Origin: an uncultured Clostridia bacterium
GTDB lineage: Bacteria > Bacillota > Clostridia > Christensenellales > CAG-138
Assembly: GCA_947168565.1 (NCBI GenBank)
Contig: CAMVMM010000012.1
Coordinates: 1 to 64,000 of the forward strand
Reading direction: 5' to 3'
DNA: 64,000 nucleotides
Position 1 is the first letter of the stretch. Each line of letters starts with the position of its first letter. Shown piece after piece: positions 27,693 to 35,203 of this stretch. The notes beneath the pieces are model-generated. The model saw only the letters and a program-made list of their open reading frames with translations. It was not told the DNA's origin and did no database searches. Both the position numbers and the translations under genes were made by a program.

Positions 27693-27763
27693 GCTGTTGC
27701 GCCGGATTCGACAGGTGATTATAATGGTTTTAAGAAAAAAGACGCGAATGAGAGGAAAAGCGA

Positions 27764-28819
27764 ATGGCGTTTTTCGATTTTTTGAGTTTTTTGCGGCGCG
27801 GGCGCGCTTTAAGGGAGCTGCCCCTTTCAAGGCTGGATTCGAGTCAGGATGCGCAAAGAAAGCGCTTTGACGAGGAAAAAACGGCGGAGCTGGCGGCCTC
27901 CATAGCAAGCTGCGGCCTGCTGCGCCCGCTCATAGTGCGCAAAAAGGGCGCAAGGTACGAGGTGATCTCCGGCGAAAGGCGGCTTCGCGCGCTGAAAATG
28001 CTGGGCAAAAGGCGGGCAAGCTGCCTTGTGTACGCCGAAACGGGCATGGACGGGGCGCTGATGGCGGCGATAGAGCATATTCAGCGCGAGCAGCCGGATA
28101 TTTTTGAGCTTGCAGGCACCTGCCTCAGGCTGATGAACCGCCTGCACCTGAGCGCGAAGGAGCTTGGCAGGCTCATGGGGAAGGACGAAAGCTATATCCG
28201 CCGCAGCCTGCGCCTTTTGCAGCTTGAGCCGAGCGTTCGGGAAAGGATCATAGCCGGCGGGCTCTCCCGTGCGCAGGCGGAGGCGGCGCTGCTGCTGCGC
28301 TCCACGGCGGGCAGGCTTGCGCTTGTGAACGCCGCGAAAGCACGCGAGCTGAACGATGCCGATACGGAGCTGCTTGCCAAAAAGCTGCTTGAGAAGGAGA
28401 AAAACGGCGCAGAGCTTGGCGAAAAAAACGCTCTGTCGCTTCTTGATGAGGCGGCGCGGGTCAGAAGAAGCGCGGGCGGGGGCGAGCGCGTGGGCGAAAG
28501 GCCGCCGCAGGCAAGGCGGGGCAGGGTGATAGTGCGCCTTATGAAGGATTACCGCGCATTTTTGAACACGCTGGATATCGCCTGCGATCAGCTCCGCTCC
28601 GGCGGGCTGCGGGTGGATATGGACAGGAGCGACCGCGAGGACGGGCTGGATATACTTATCTGCGTTACTGCGGGAAAGGGCGCGAGGGGCGGCGCGGGCT
28701 GTTTGGCAGGCGTAAACGGCGTAAACGGCGTAAACGGCATAAACGGCGTAAACGGCGTAAACCGCATAACGGGCAAAGCCGTGAATAACGCGGAAAACGG
28801 CAGGGAAAACGCGGTTTAA
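27764..28819 (+). CDS. ParB/Spo0J-like DNA-binding protein
   Basis: A 351-aa ParB-family protein. Residues 15-110 form the ParB N-terminal (CTPase) domain: LRELPLSRL, RFDEEKTAELAASIASCGLL, then GERRLRALKMLG; the helix-turn-helix region follows (LSAKELGRLMGKDESYIRRSLRLL). In chromosome segregation or nucleoid occlusion such proteins bind parS-like sites. No parA lies next to it and no parS (TGTTTCACGTGAAACA) was seen, so it is more likely a Noc-like or orphan copy; the main parAB is expected elsewhere. The C-terminus contains a repeated VNG/ING stretch from 9-bp DNA repeats. The ATG follows AGGAAAA. Confidence 0.8.
   Translation: MAFFDFLSFLRRGRALRELPLSRLDSSQDAQRKRFDEEKTAELAASIASCGLLRPLIVRKKGARYEVISGERRLRALKMLGKRRASCLVYAETGMDGALMAAIEHIQREQPDIFELAGTCLRLMNRLHLSAKELGRLMGKDESYIRRSLRLLQLEPSVRERIIAGGLSRAQAEAALLLRSTAGRLALVNAAKARELNDADTELLAKKLLEKEKNGAELGEKNALSLLDEAARVRRSAGGGERVGERPPQARRGRVIVRLMKDYRAFLNTLDIACDQLRSGGLRVDMDRSDREDGLDILICVTAGKGARGGAGCLAGVNGVNGVNGINGVNGVNRITGKAVNNAENGRENAV
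28712..28765 (+). repeat. 9-bp in-frame tandem repeat, 6 copies
   Basis: GTAAACGGC is repeated six times with one or two changes, inside the 3' part of the parB-like gene. It codes for a run of Val/Ile-Asn-Gly triplets. Copy number may vary between strains by slippage without breaking the frame. Confidence 0.9.
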
Positions 28820-28869
28820 AGCGCAAATAATATATTTTGATTGGCATCGAAAAACTTGTAACAAAAGTA

Positions 28870-28898
28870 TTGACAAGTAAAGGCAAGCCTGCTATAAT
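28870..28898 (+). promoter_or_regulatory. Consensus promoter of the NAD(P)-binding protein gene
   Basis: TTGACA (28870-28875) and TATAAT (28893-28898), 17 bp apart. ACTTGTAA stands both upstream of the -35 (28854-28861) and just after the -10 (28901-28908). Confidence 0.9.
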
Positions 28899-28902
28899 TA
28901 AC

Positions 28903-28923
28903 TTGTAATCAAAAAGGTTACAA
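28903..28923. promoter_or_regulatory. Rrf2-type operator, TTGTAA-N9-TTACAA
   Basis: An inverted repeat TTGTAA (28903-28908) and TTACAA (28918-28923) with a 9-base spacer lies over the likely transcription start. The same TGTAA-N9-TTACA core is found over the promoter of the rrf2 gene downstream, so both are probably bound by that regulator. Confidence 0.7.
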
Positions 28924-28965
28924 TACTAAATCAACAGGGAGCATTCTCCCGGGAAGGAAAATATT

Positions 28966-29595
28966 ATGAAGATCGCGGTAGCGGCAGCAAACGGCAAAGC
29001 GGGCAGGCTTATAGTTCATGAGGCGCTTGAGCGCGGAATGGAGGTTACGGCAATCGTGCGCGGCGAGAATAAAACCGACGCGAAAAAGGCCATTTTCAAG
29101 GATGTTTTGGCGCTCACAAGGGATGAGCTTGCACAGTTCGATGCGGTGGTGGACGCGGTTGGCGCTTGGACGGCGGACACGGTGAGCATAGTTCCCGAGG
29201 CGGCGAAGCATCTTGCTCAGGCGCTGAAGGGCACGCGCACCCGCCTTATCGTGGTTGGCGGCGCGGGCAGCCTTTTTGTGGATGATGAGCTCAGCAAAAC
29301 CGTGGCGGATGTTACGCCGTTTCCGGAGGCTGTGATTCCTGTTCTGAACGCGCATAAGGAGGCGCTGGAGTTTCTTCGCGGCTGCAGGGACGTGAACTGG
29401 ACCTATGTAAGCCCCGCGGGTGATTTTCAGGCGGACGGCGCGAGGACGGGCGAATACATTCTTGGCGGCGAAAAGCTGGTGCTGAACGGCAAGGGCGAAA
29501 GCGTGATCTCCTATGCGGACTACGCCGTGGCGATCGTGGATGAGATAGAGAGCGGCAGCCATTTCGGGCAGCGCATCAGCGTGGTGAGCAAGTAA
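28966..29595 (+). CDS. NAD(P)-binding Rossmann protein, NmrA/YwnB-like
   Basis: A 209-aa protein of the COG2910-like group. The N-terminal MKIAVAAANGKAGRLIVHEA is the dinucleotide-binding G-x-x-G-x-x-G variant; DAVVDAVGAW, RLIVVGGAGSLFV and NWTYVSPAGDF are typical of this group. Its substrate is unknown; relatives such as B. subtilis YwnB are paired with an Rrf2 regulator and are often linked to redox or disulfide stress. Own consensus promoter with an operator; the rrf2 gene follows 64 bp downstream. Confidence 0.85.
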   Translation: MKIAVAAANGKAGRLIVHEALERGMEVTAIVRGENKTDAKKAIFKDVLALTRDELAQFDAVVDAVGAWTADTVSIVPEAAKHLAQALKGTRTRLIVVGGAGSLFVDDELSKTVADVTPFPEAVIPVLNAHKEALEFLRGCRDVNWTYVSPAGDFQADGARTGEYILGGEKLVLNGKGESVISYADYAVAIVDEIESGSHFGQRISVVSK

Positions 29596-29610
29596 TATAC
29601 CGTTTGGATA

Positions 29611-29639
29611 TTGACTTCCTGCCTGTAACGCGGTATATT
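29611..29639 (+). promoter_or_regulatory. Promoter of the rrf2 gene
   Basis: TTGACT (29611-29616) and TATATT (29634-29639), 17 bp apart. The operator at 29618-29648 covers the spacer and the -10, as expected for autorepression. Confidence 0.75.
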
Positions 29640-29648
29640 ACAGGCAGG
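29618..29648. promoter_or_regulatory. Rrf2 operator, perfect 11-bp inverted repeat
   Basis: CCTGCCTGTAA (29618-29628) and TTACAGGCAGG (29638-29648) are perfect inverse complements with a 9-base spacer. The core TGTAA-N9-TTACA equals that at 28904-28922 before the partner gene. Confidence 0.8.
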
Positions 29649-29659
29649 GAGGCGATACA

Positions 29660-30106
29660 ATGCAGATCTCAAGCAGGTTTACAATAGGCGTGCATCTGCT
29701 CGCGGTAACGGCGTATCTTGGCGAAAGCGGCAGGGTAACGAGCAAGCTTCTTGCGGCCAGCATCGGCGTTAATCCGGTGATAGTGCGCAATCTTATGGGC
29801 AGCCTCAAGCAGGGGGGGCTTATTTCAATAAGTCGCGGAAAAAGCGGCATAGAGCTTGCAAAAAGCCCCGAAAGCATCAGCTTTTATGACGTTTATCTGG
29901 CGGTGGACTGCGTGAAGGACGAGGGCATATTCCATTTTCACGAAAGCCCGAACCCCGATTGCCCCATCGGCAGAAACATCCATCATGCCATGGATGAAAG
30001 GCTGGAGGCGGTTCAGCGCGCAATGGAAGCGGAGCTGAAAAAGATAAGTCTTGCGGACGTGATGGCGGATATACGGGACCGAATAGCGGCGCAGGGCGGG
30101 GAATAG
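29660..30106 (+). CDS. Rrf2-family transcriptional regulator, YwnA-like
   Basis: A 148-aa regulator with an N-terminal winged helix (MQISSRFTIGVHLLAVTAYL, VTSKLLAASIGVNPVIVRNL, LKQGGLISISRGKSGIELAK). Only two Cys are present (AVDCVKD and NPDCPIG); the three clustered Cys that hold an Fe-S cluster in IscR/NsrR are missing, so sensing may be by a reactive Cys, as in YwnA-like proteins. It probably represses itself and the NAD(P)-binding gene upstream through TGTAA-N9-TTACA. Confidence 0.88.
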   Translation: MQISSRFTIGVHLLAVTAYLGESGRVTSKLLAASIGVNPVIVRNLMGSLKQGGLISISRGKSGIELAKSPESISFYDVYLAVDCVKDEGIFHFHESPNPDCPIGRNIHHAMDERLEAVQRAMEAELKKISLADVMADIRDRIAAQGGE

Positions 30107-30171
30107 CGCGGACCGGGAAGCCCTGTGCAAACTGTATTTTGATCAACAATATTTTACAAAAACACATAAAT

Positions 30172-30204
30172 ATCGGCCCCCGCTTATGCACGGGGCCGAT
30201 TTTG
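30172..30204 (+). terminator. Intrinsic terminator of the rrf2 gene
   Basis: ATCGGCCCC (30172-30180) pairs with GGGGCCGAT (30192-30200), followed by TTT. It lies 66 bp past the stop codon. Confidence 0.75.
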
Positions 30205-30335
30205 CGTAAAAAAAAGGGTGCCTCGGCCGTTCTCGGCAAATGAAGGCGTTTCACTGATAAAGACGCTTCGCTGATGAAAAAGCGAAGGAATTGCGAAATT
30301 CCTGCGGGCTTTTCCTTCAGTTTTGTTTTTTGCAG

Positions 30336-30407
30336 CAGCTTGGCAGCTTGGCAGCTCGGCAGCTCGACAGCTCGATGGATCGATACATTGACAGATTGAC
30401 GGATCGC
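30336..30407. repeat. Degenerate 8-bp tandem array, about 9 copies
   Basis: CAGCTTGG, CAGCTTGG, CAGCTCGG, CAGCTCGA, CAGCTCGA, TGGATCGA, TACATTGA, CAGATTGA and CGGATCGC follow each other in strict 8-base phase. The gap 30107-30543 otherwise holds the rrf2 terminator and the promoter of the next gene; no other gene is seen. Confidence 0.85.
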
Positions 30408-30451
30408 GGCCTATACCAAAGAGCGATAATAATTGCATTTCATTATAGATA

Positions 30452-30480
30452 TTGAAAATAGCCGTTATGCGTGATATACT
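30452..30480 (+). promoter_or_regulatory. Promoter of the small lipoprotein gene
   Basis: TTGAAA (30452-30457) and TATACT (30475-30480), 17 bp apart, with TG one base upstream of the -10. Confidence 0.7.
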
Positions 30481-30543
30481 ATTTGGGTCGTATGATCCCG
30501 AAAGAAGCTTATCTGCGGTTTTGCCGCTTGAGAAAGGACGATT

Positions 30544-31059
30544 ATGAAAAGGTTTTTTGCAATTCTTTTATCCATGCTCCTTTTGCTGCCCGTCTTTGGC
30601 TGCGGTTCGGTTTTTGAATTGCACAATGCTTTTGATCCCGAAACGGATTCCATGGGAAGCAAAAAGGTTTTTTCCGGAAATGGCTACACAATAGCTTTGA
30701 CCGATGCATTCACCGAAAGAAAGAGCCAGGTGGGCTTTGACGGCTACTATACCTCCCCGTTCTGCGGCGTGATGGTTCAGATCGTAACGCCGCAAAAGGC
30801 GGCGGAACGCAATATTACGAGCATCAAGAGGCTTTTGGATCAAACCATTGCGGATAATGGCAGCGACCGCGGCAGCGAGGTGACGGAGGAAAACGGACTC
30901 ACTTATTATCATTACACACGCGGCACAAATGCCGGCTGGAATTTTGCTTTCAAGGGCTCTGAAAATTACTATCTGGTTCAGTTTGTTTGCGCCGAAAGCG
31001 ATTCGAACGCGCTGAAGGACATTATTTTTGGCTTTGCGCGATCCGTAACGGTGGAATAA
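30544..31059 (+). CDS. Predicted lipoprotein, unknown function
   Basis: A 171-aa protein with a lipoprotein signal (MKRFFAILLSMLLLLPVFGC, Cys at residue 20). The mature part has a fold-like pattern VFSGNGYTIALTDAFTERKS, then GVMVQIVTPQKAAERN and NYYLVQFVCAESDSNALKDI, reminiscent of small PsbP/DcrB-like stress lipoproteins, but I cannot assign it. AGAAAGGA precedes the ATG. It is transcribed from its own promoter; a repeat-rich spacer lies downstream. Confidence 0.75.
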   Translation: MKRFFAILLSMLLLLPVFGCGSVFELHNAFDPETDSMGSKKVFSGNGYTIALTDAFTERKSQVGFDGYYTSPFCGVMVQIVTPQKAAERNITSIKRLLDQTIADNGSDRGSEVTEENGLTYYHYTRGTNAGWNFAFKGSENYYLVQFVCAESDSNALKDIIFGFARSVTVE

Positions 31060-31230
31060 AGGGCGCCAGGCGGAAGCCGCGACCAATTCCAAGAAATGAT
31101 TCGCGGCATCATGCAATTTATAAAACGGGGCTTCCAAATGCGACGCCGCACGAAACGGGGCGCAGGTCCGGCCGTTTTGATCATTATTGCACGGGGCCGA
31201 TTTTTGAGTTGCAAATATTACAAAAGCCAT

Positions 31231-31314
31231 CCGAATTTTCCGAGCTTTCCGAATTATACAGATTATACGGGTTTTACAGATTATACGGATTATAAGGATT
31301 ATATGGATTATACG
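31231..31314. repeat. 9-bp tandem array, about 9 copies
   Basis: CCGAATTTT, CCGAGCTTT, CCGAATTAT, then GATTATACG-like units at 31261, 31279, 31288, 31297 and 31306, all in 9-base phase. It fills the spacer between two convergent genes. An open frame across it would give a Tyr-Thr-Asp-rich tail, but it has no ribosome site and I do not call it a gene. Confidence 0.8.
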
Positions 31315-31336
31315 AACCGGCGTCCCCCGGCGCGTT

Positions 31337-31975
31337 TCAGCTCAAAAACTCCTTTTTAAGCTCGTTCAGCCGGTATTCGTAGGGCGAAGCGGGCATATCG
31401 CGCCCAAGCAGCCTTTTGGCTATCCACCGCTTTACGCGGATAAGAAGCAGCTCAAAGCGCAGCCGCAGCTTGTGCCTGCCGTAATAGATGCGGTCGTATT
31501 TCAGGCAGTTGAATTCGTAATCCTTCAGCGTTTCGCCGGAGCGCGGGTCTATAAAGGCGATGCCGAGCCGCGCCGCTTCCTCGGTGGAAAGATCCTGCCG
31601 CATCTGCAAAAGCTGGGGCAGCGCCTCCTTTTCAACGCCGTCCGCACCGTTCATATACGCTGAAACCTTGCGCCAGCGGTATAGCTCCTTGCGGTACTCA
31701 AGCGGGTGCTTTTTAAAAAATTCGTCGTCCCCCATCAGCGCGCGGCGCTTGCGCAGCAGCATAGGGCGGATCACCTGCAGCGCGAAAAGCGGAATTATTG
31801 AGAAGGCGAGCAGCGAAAGCAGAATGAAAACGGGCGTGCTCATCGTGTGCGAATAGGTGAATACCAGCACGAGCGGAAGCCCGCCGAAGCAAACGAAAAG
31901 CACCTTCGCTACGGTGGAGATCAGCATGCGCACAAGGCTGTAGCTCTTTGCGGATCGGTTTTTGAATAATCTCAT
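31337..31975 (-). CDS. Small membrane protein, unknown function
   Basis: A 212-aa protein with two hydrophobic segments near the N-terminus (LISTVAKVLFVCFGGLPLVL and FILLSLLAFSIIPLFALQVI), then a basic, mostly helical cytosolic part (RPMLLRKRRALMGDDEFFKK, RKELYRWRKVSAYMNG, KRWIAKRLLGRDM). I do not recognise a family. The ATG at 31975 follows AAAAGGAGGG. It has its own promoter at 32196-32224 and an untranslated leader of about 215 nt that contains a 29-bp repeat. Confidence 0.7.
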   Translation of the reverse strand: MRLFKNRSAKSYSLVRMLISTVAKVLFVCFGGLPLVLVFTYSHTMSTPVFILLSLLAFSIIPLFALQVIRPMLLRKRRALMGDDEFFKKHPLEYRKELYRWRKVSAYMNGADGVEKEALPQLLQMRQDLSTEEAARLGIAFIDPRSGETLKDYEFNCLKYDRIYYGRHKLRLRFELLLIRVKRWIAKRLLGRDMPASPYEYRLNELKKEFLS

Positions 31976-32035
31976 AAGCGCCCTCCTTTTGCCGGATCTT
32001 TGCAGCATGATCCGGTGTTTTTTTACAGGAAAATC

Positions 32036-32122
32036 ATCCGATGATCCGCAGAACCTCTGATACTATCCGATGATTCGCAGAACCCCTGCTTTTATCCGAT
32101 GATCCGCCGAACATCTGCCGCC
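32036..32122. repeat. 29-bp tandem repeat, 3 copies
   Basis: Units beginning ATCCGATGATCCGCAGAAC start at 32036, 32065 and 32094; the third is more diverged. They lie in the leader of the minus-strand membrane protein gene. Next to them, CCGGATC/GATCCGG (31992-32015) followed by seven T on the plus strand looks like a terminator but has no plus-strand gene to end. Confidence 0.85.
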
Positions 32123-32195
32123 TGACGCCGAACAGGTCGCCGGCATTTTGCGGTTCGGCCCCTCCTGCACGAAGCATCCGGCGGATGATATATTT

Positions 32196-32224
32196 ATTAT
32201 ACCTTTTTGGAACGGAAAAATCAA
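32196..32224 (-). promoter_or_regulatory. Promoter of the small membrane protein gene
   Basis: On the minus strand TTGATT (32219-32224) and TATAAT (32196-32201), 17 bp apart. Confidence 0.7.
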
Positions 32225-32253
32225 GCGGCGCGGGCAAAACTGCCCGCACCGCT
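32215..32253 (-). terminator. Terminator-like hairpin on the minus strand, no matching gene
   Basis: AGCGG-T-GCGGGC and GCCCGC-G-CCGCT form an 11-bp stem with one mismatch, followed on the minus strand by TGATTTTT. No minus-strand gene ends here; it may insulate the promoter that overlaps its T-run, or end an unseen transcript. Confidence 0.5.
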
Positions 32254-32282
32254 CGGGGGAAAGGAGAAGAAGCGGTATTTTG

Positions 32283-32385
32283 GGGCTTTGATCCTTGATT
32301 TCGGCTTACGCTTCGCTTGCTGTTTCGCTTGCGGCACGGGCGGGGACTGGGCTTTGACCCTTGATTTCGGCTTACGCTTCGCTTG
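32283..32385. repeat. 37-bp direct repeat, 2 copies
   Basis: A 37-base unit starting GGGCTTTGATCCTTGATTTC occurs at 32283-32319 and 32349-32385, with one difference (offset 66 bp). Confidence 0.85.
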
Positions 32386-32402
32386 AGCTCACCGCAAGGG
32401 CG

Positions 32403-32490
32403 CGGCGGATCGCAGGCGCGGATGGCGGGGGGGATCACAACGGTATAAAGGTTGACGGCGGCAAGCTCAGCGGCGGATCGCAGGCGCGGA
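32403..32490. repeat. 20-bp direct repeat, 2 copies
   Basis: CGGCGGATCGCAGGCGCGGA occurs at 32403-32422 and 32471-32490. Together with the two preceding repeats it makes up most of the 730-bp spacer 31976-32705, in which I see no gene. Confidence 0.85.
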
Positions 32491-32584
32491 GGGAGAGGCG
32501 GCGGGCGAATGAGCGGATGAGCGCTGCGGTCGATCTTAAATTATGGCAAAAACCCAAATCTTTTATGAATATTTACGAAAATGC

Positions 32585-32613
32585 TTGACAGTTTTCGCGT
32601 TCTTTTCTATAAT
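32585..32613 (+). promoter_or_regulatory. Consensus promoter of the glycosyltransferase gene
   Basis: TTGACA (32585-32590) and TATAAT (32608-32613) with 17 bp spacing; leader of about 85 nt. Confidence 0.88.
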
Positions 32614-32705
32614 ATAATCAAGGAAAGCTGTGGAAATGACGGCACCGCTTCTGCTTTCCTGCCAATCCTGTTGTTTAATGATCGTATGGAGGAGTAGTTT
32701 TTTCT

Positions 32706-33665
32706 ATGGAAGAAAAGGTGATGGTCAGCGTTATATGCGATGCATACAATCATGCCCAGTACATAAGATCCGCTCTTGACGGCTTTGTGATGCAGAAAAC
32801 CGATTTTCCGTTCGAGGTCATCGTTCACGACGACGCTTCAACGGACGGCACCGCTGATATTATCCGTGAATACGCAAGCAAATACCCTGAGCTTATCAAG
32901 CCCATCCTCCAGCCGGTGAATCTGCACCAGCTCCCGGGCAAGCCCAGAAGAAAAACCTTTGAAATGGAGAAGGCCCAGGGGAAATACGTGGCTCTGTGCG
33001 AGGGCGATGATTACTGGACCGATCCGCTGAAGCTTCAAAAGCAGTTTGATTTTATGGAAGCCAATCCGGATTATACGCTCTGCGGCTGCAGCACGGTTTG
33101 GCTTAACATGGTCAGTGGAGAGGACATGGGCAGATCGAAAACCGATCACGACATAGACGTGCCTTTGGGAGAGTTTCTTTGCCCTACGCATTACAGGCCC
33201 TTCCCCTACGTATCCTTCTTTTGCAGAAGAGAGATTTGGGAAACATTGCCTAACTGGGGCTTCCCGGTGGGCGACGTTCCGCTCACCTATTACGCCGCGA
33301 TGCAGGGCAAGGTCAGGATGCTGGCGGACGTGATGTGCGTTTACAGGTTTCAGGCGAACGGCTCGTGGACCAGGAAGAACAATGACCCTCGGAAACGCGG
33401 CGAAGTCAGCCAAAAGATGGTGGACGGCTTCGAGCGCATGAACGCGGATACGGGCTATAAATTCGATGAAGAGATCAAAAAGGCGCTGGTGCGCTATAAA
33501 TACAGCGTTGCTCTGTGCAACCGCGACTACAAGGCTTTAAGAAGCAAGGAGCTCGTGGGCGAGCTCAAGCGCAGAACGCTCAAAGCCCGCCTCATTATTT
33601 TCATCAGGTGCAAGATGCCCTGGATGTACGAATCCATGCTGCGAAGGAGAGGCTTTCTTGATTAA
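32706..33665 (+). CDS. Glycosyltransferase, family 2
   Basis: A 319-aa GT-A fold enzyme that transfers a sugar from a nucleotide-sugar. The N-terminal VSVICDAYNHAQYI, the HDDASTDGT motif (residues 41-49) and CEGDDYWTDP (98-107, with the DxD-like metal site) are typical of GT2 enzymes of surface polysaccharide synthesis. A C-terminal basic segment (RARLIIFIRCKMPW-like) may bind the membrane. It stands alone with its own promoter, not in a polysaccharide cluster, so its acceptor is unknown. Confidence 0.88.
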   Translation: MEEKVMVSVICDAYNHAQYIRSALDGFVMQKTDFPFEVIVHDDASTDGTADIIREYASKYPELIKPILQPVNLHQLPGKPRRKTFEMEKAQGKYVALCEGDDYWTDPLKLQKQFDFMEANPDYTLCGCSTVWLNMVSGEDMGRSKTDHDIDVPLGEFLCPTHYRPFPYVSFFCRREIWETLPNWGFPVGDVPLTYYAAMQGKVRMLADVMCVYRFQANGSWTRKNNDPRKRGEVSQKMVDGFERMNADTGYKFDEEIKKALVRYKYSVALCNRDYKALRSKELVGELKRRTLKARLIIFIRCKMPWMYESMLRRRGFLD

Positions 33666-33763
33666 AGCTCAAAAAGGCTTTAAGGGAGCCGTAGCTTTTC
33701 AAAAGCCTTAAATATCCAAAGTAAATTAAAACAAAAACCAAATTCCGAAAGGAGAAAACTAAA

Positions 33764-35098
33764 ATGGGTCTTATTTCAGCAGGTCTTGGCGCGATCGGAG
33801 GCACTCTTGCCGATCAGTGGAAAGAGTTTTTCTATTGCGACGCTTTGGAAAGAAACGTGCTTATGGTCAAGGGCCAGAAGCGCGTCAGCGGCCGCTCGTC
33901 AAACACCAAGGGCAACGACAACATCATTTCAAACGGCTCCGTTATCGCCGTTGCGGACGGCCAGTGCATGCTCATAGTTGAGCAGGGCAAGATCGTTGAG
34001 GTGTGCGCCGAGCCCGGCGAATTCATCTACGACACCTCCACCGAGCCCAGCATCTTCTACGGCAAGCTCGGCAAGGGCATCCTTGATCTTTTCAAAACCA
34101 TCGGCAAAAGGTTCACCTTTGGCGGCGACCCCGGCAAGGATCAGCGCGTTTACTATTTCAACCTCAAGGAGATAATGGACAATAAGTTCGGCACCGCGAA
34201 CCCCATCCCCTTCCGCGTTGTGGACAGCAAGCTTGCGCTCGATCTGGACGTGTCGCTGCGCTGCTCCGGCGTGTATTCCTATAAGATCACCAACCCCCTT
34301 CTTTTCTACACCAACGTATGTGCGAACGTGACCGACCGCTTCACCCGCGATCAGATCGATTCTCAGCTCAAAACCGAGTTCATCAGCGCGCTTCAGCCGG
34401 CGTTCGGCAAGCTCTCCGATCTGGAGCTGCGCCCCAATCAGATCATTCAGCATAATACGGACCTTGAAAACGCCATGAACGAGGCGCTCTCCGCAAAGTG
34501 GGGCGAGCTTCGCGGCATCGAGGTCGTTTCCGTGGCGCTCGGCTCCGTTACCCTCCCCGAGGAGGATCAGGAGCTGATCAAGCAGGCACAGCGCGCCGCC
34601 ATGATGCGCGACCCGAACTATGCCGCCGCCACCCTCACCGCCGCTCAGGCGGACGCCATGAAGACCGCCGCCGCCAACCAGGGCGGTGCAATGACGGGCT
34701 TTATGGGCATGGGCATGGCTATGAACGCGGGCTCCAACGCGGCGAACCTCTTCGCCATGGGTCAGCAGAACCAGCAGAATCAGCAGAATCAGCAGCCCCC
34801 CGCGCAGCCCGCTCAGCCCGCTCCCGGCGGCTGGACCTGCACCTGCGGGCAGACCGTGAACGGCAATTTCTGCCCCCACTGCGGCACCAAGAAGCCCGAG
34901 CCCCAGCCCGGCTGGACCTGCGCCTGCGGCAGCGTGAATCAGGGCAATTTCTGCCCGAACTGCGGCAATAAGCGCCCCGCGGAAGCGCCGCTGTATCGCT
35001 GCGACAAGTGCGGCTGGCAGCCCGAGGATCCCACCAATCCTCCCGCCTTCTGCCCCGAGTGCGGCGACAGGTTTACCGATGAGGACAAGGTAAAATAA
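33764..35098 (+). CDS. SPFH/Band-7 protein with C-terminal zinc ribbons, YdjI-like
   Basis: A 444-aa protein. Residues 1-300 form an SPFH (stomatin/flotillin-like) domain (COG4260-like): RNVLMVKGQKRVSGRSSNTK, QCMLIVEQGKIVEVCAEPGE and TDRFTRDQIDSQLKTEFISA. A Gln/Asn/Pro-rich linker (about 330-352) leads to three zinc ribbons (356-440) with CTCG...CPHCG, CACG...CPNCG and CDKCG...CPECG. B. subtilis YdjI is encoded with YdjG, YdjH and PspA and acts in envelope stress at the membrane. The next two genes match YdjG and YdjH; pspA is missing. Codon use is of the highly expressed type. AGGAGA precedes the ATG. Confidence 0.88.
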   Translation: MGLISAGLGAIGGTLADQWKEFFYCDALERNVLMVKGQKRVSGRSSNTKGNDNIISNGSVIAVADGQCMLIVEQGKIVEVCAEPGEFIYDTSTEPSIFYGKLGKGILDLFKTIGKRFTFGGDPGKDQRVYYFNLKEIMDNKFGTANPIPFRVVDSKLALDLDVSLRCSGVYSYKITNPLLFYTNVCANVTDRFTRDQIDSQLKTEFISALQPAFGKLSDLELRPNQIIQHNTDLENAMNEALSAKWGELRGIEVVSVALGSVTLPEEDQELIKQAQRAAMMRDPNYAAATLTAAQADAMKTAAANQGGAMTGFMGMGMAMNAGSNAANLFAMGQQNQQNQQNQQPPAQPAQPAPGGWTCTCGQTVNGNFCPHCGTKKPEPQPGWTCACGSVNQGNFCPNCGNKRPAEAPLYRCDKCGWQPEDPTNPPAFCPECGDRFTDEDKVK

Positions 35099-35163
35099 AT
35101 AATCATAATGCGGCTGCCGGGCGGTATTTCGCTCGGCAAATGCAGCATAAATAATGCACAAGA

Positions 35164-35203
35164 GCGGCAATGGCACGCGGAAACCCCGCTCCGCCATTGC
35201 CGC
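35164..35203 (+). promoter_or_regulatory. Perfect 11-bp inverted repeat in the ydjI-ydjG gap
   Basis: GCGGCAATGGC (35164-35174) and GCCATTGCCGC (35193-35203) are perfect inverse complements, with an inner GCGG/CCGC. There is no T-run directly after it. It may be an mRNA processing site or a protein-binding site in the 248-bp gap. Confidence 0.6.

Noticed and set aside
28712..28765. CRISPR-like array
   Set aside because: Units of 9 bp without spacers and in frame inside a gene; simple tandem repeat.
31187..31206. Second copy of the rrf2 terminator (GCACGGGGCCGATTTTT)
   Set aside because: Only the right arm is repeated; the left arm is missing, so it cannot form the hairpin.
31096..31359. Plus-strand frame with a Tyr-Asp-Thr repeat
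   Set aside because: It follows from the 9-bp DNA repeat, has no Shine-Dalgarno and overlaps the opposite gene end.
32034..32438. 134-codon minus-strand frame in the repeat-rich spacer
   Set aside because: It crosses a promoter, a terminator-like hairpin and direct repeats, and the product (Arg/Ser/Pro-rich) resembles nothing.
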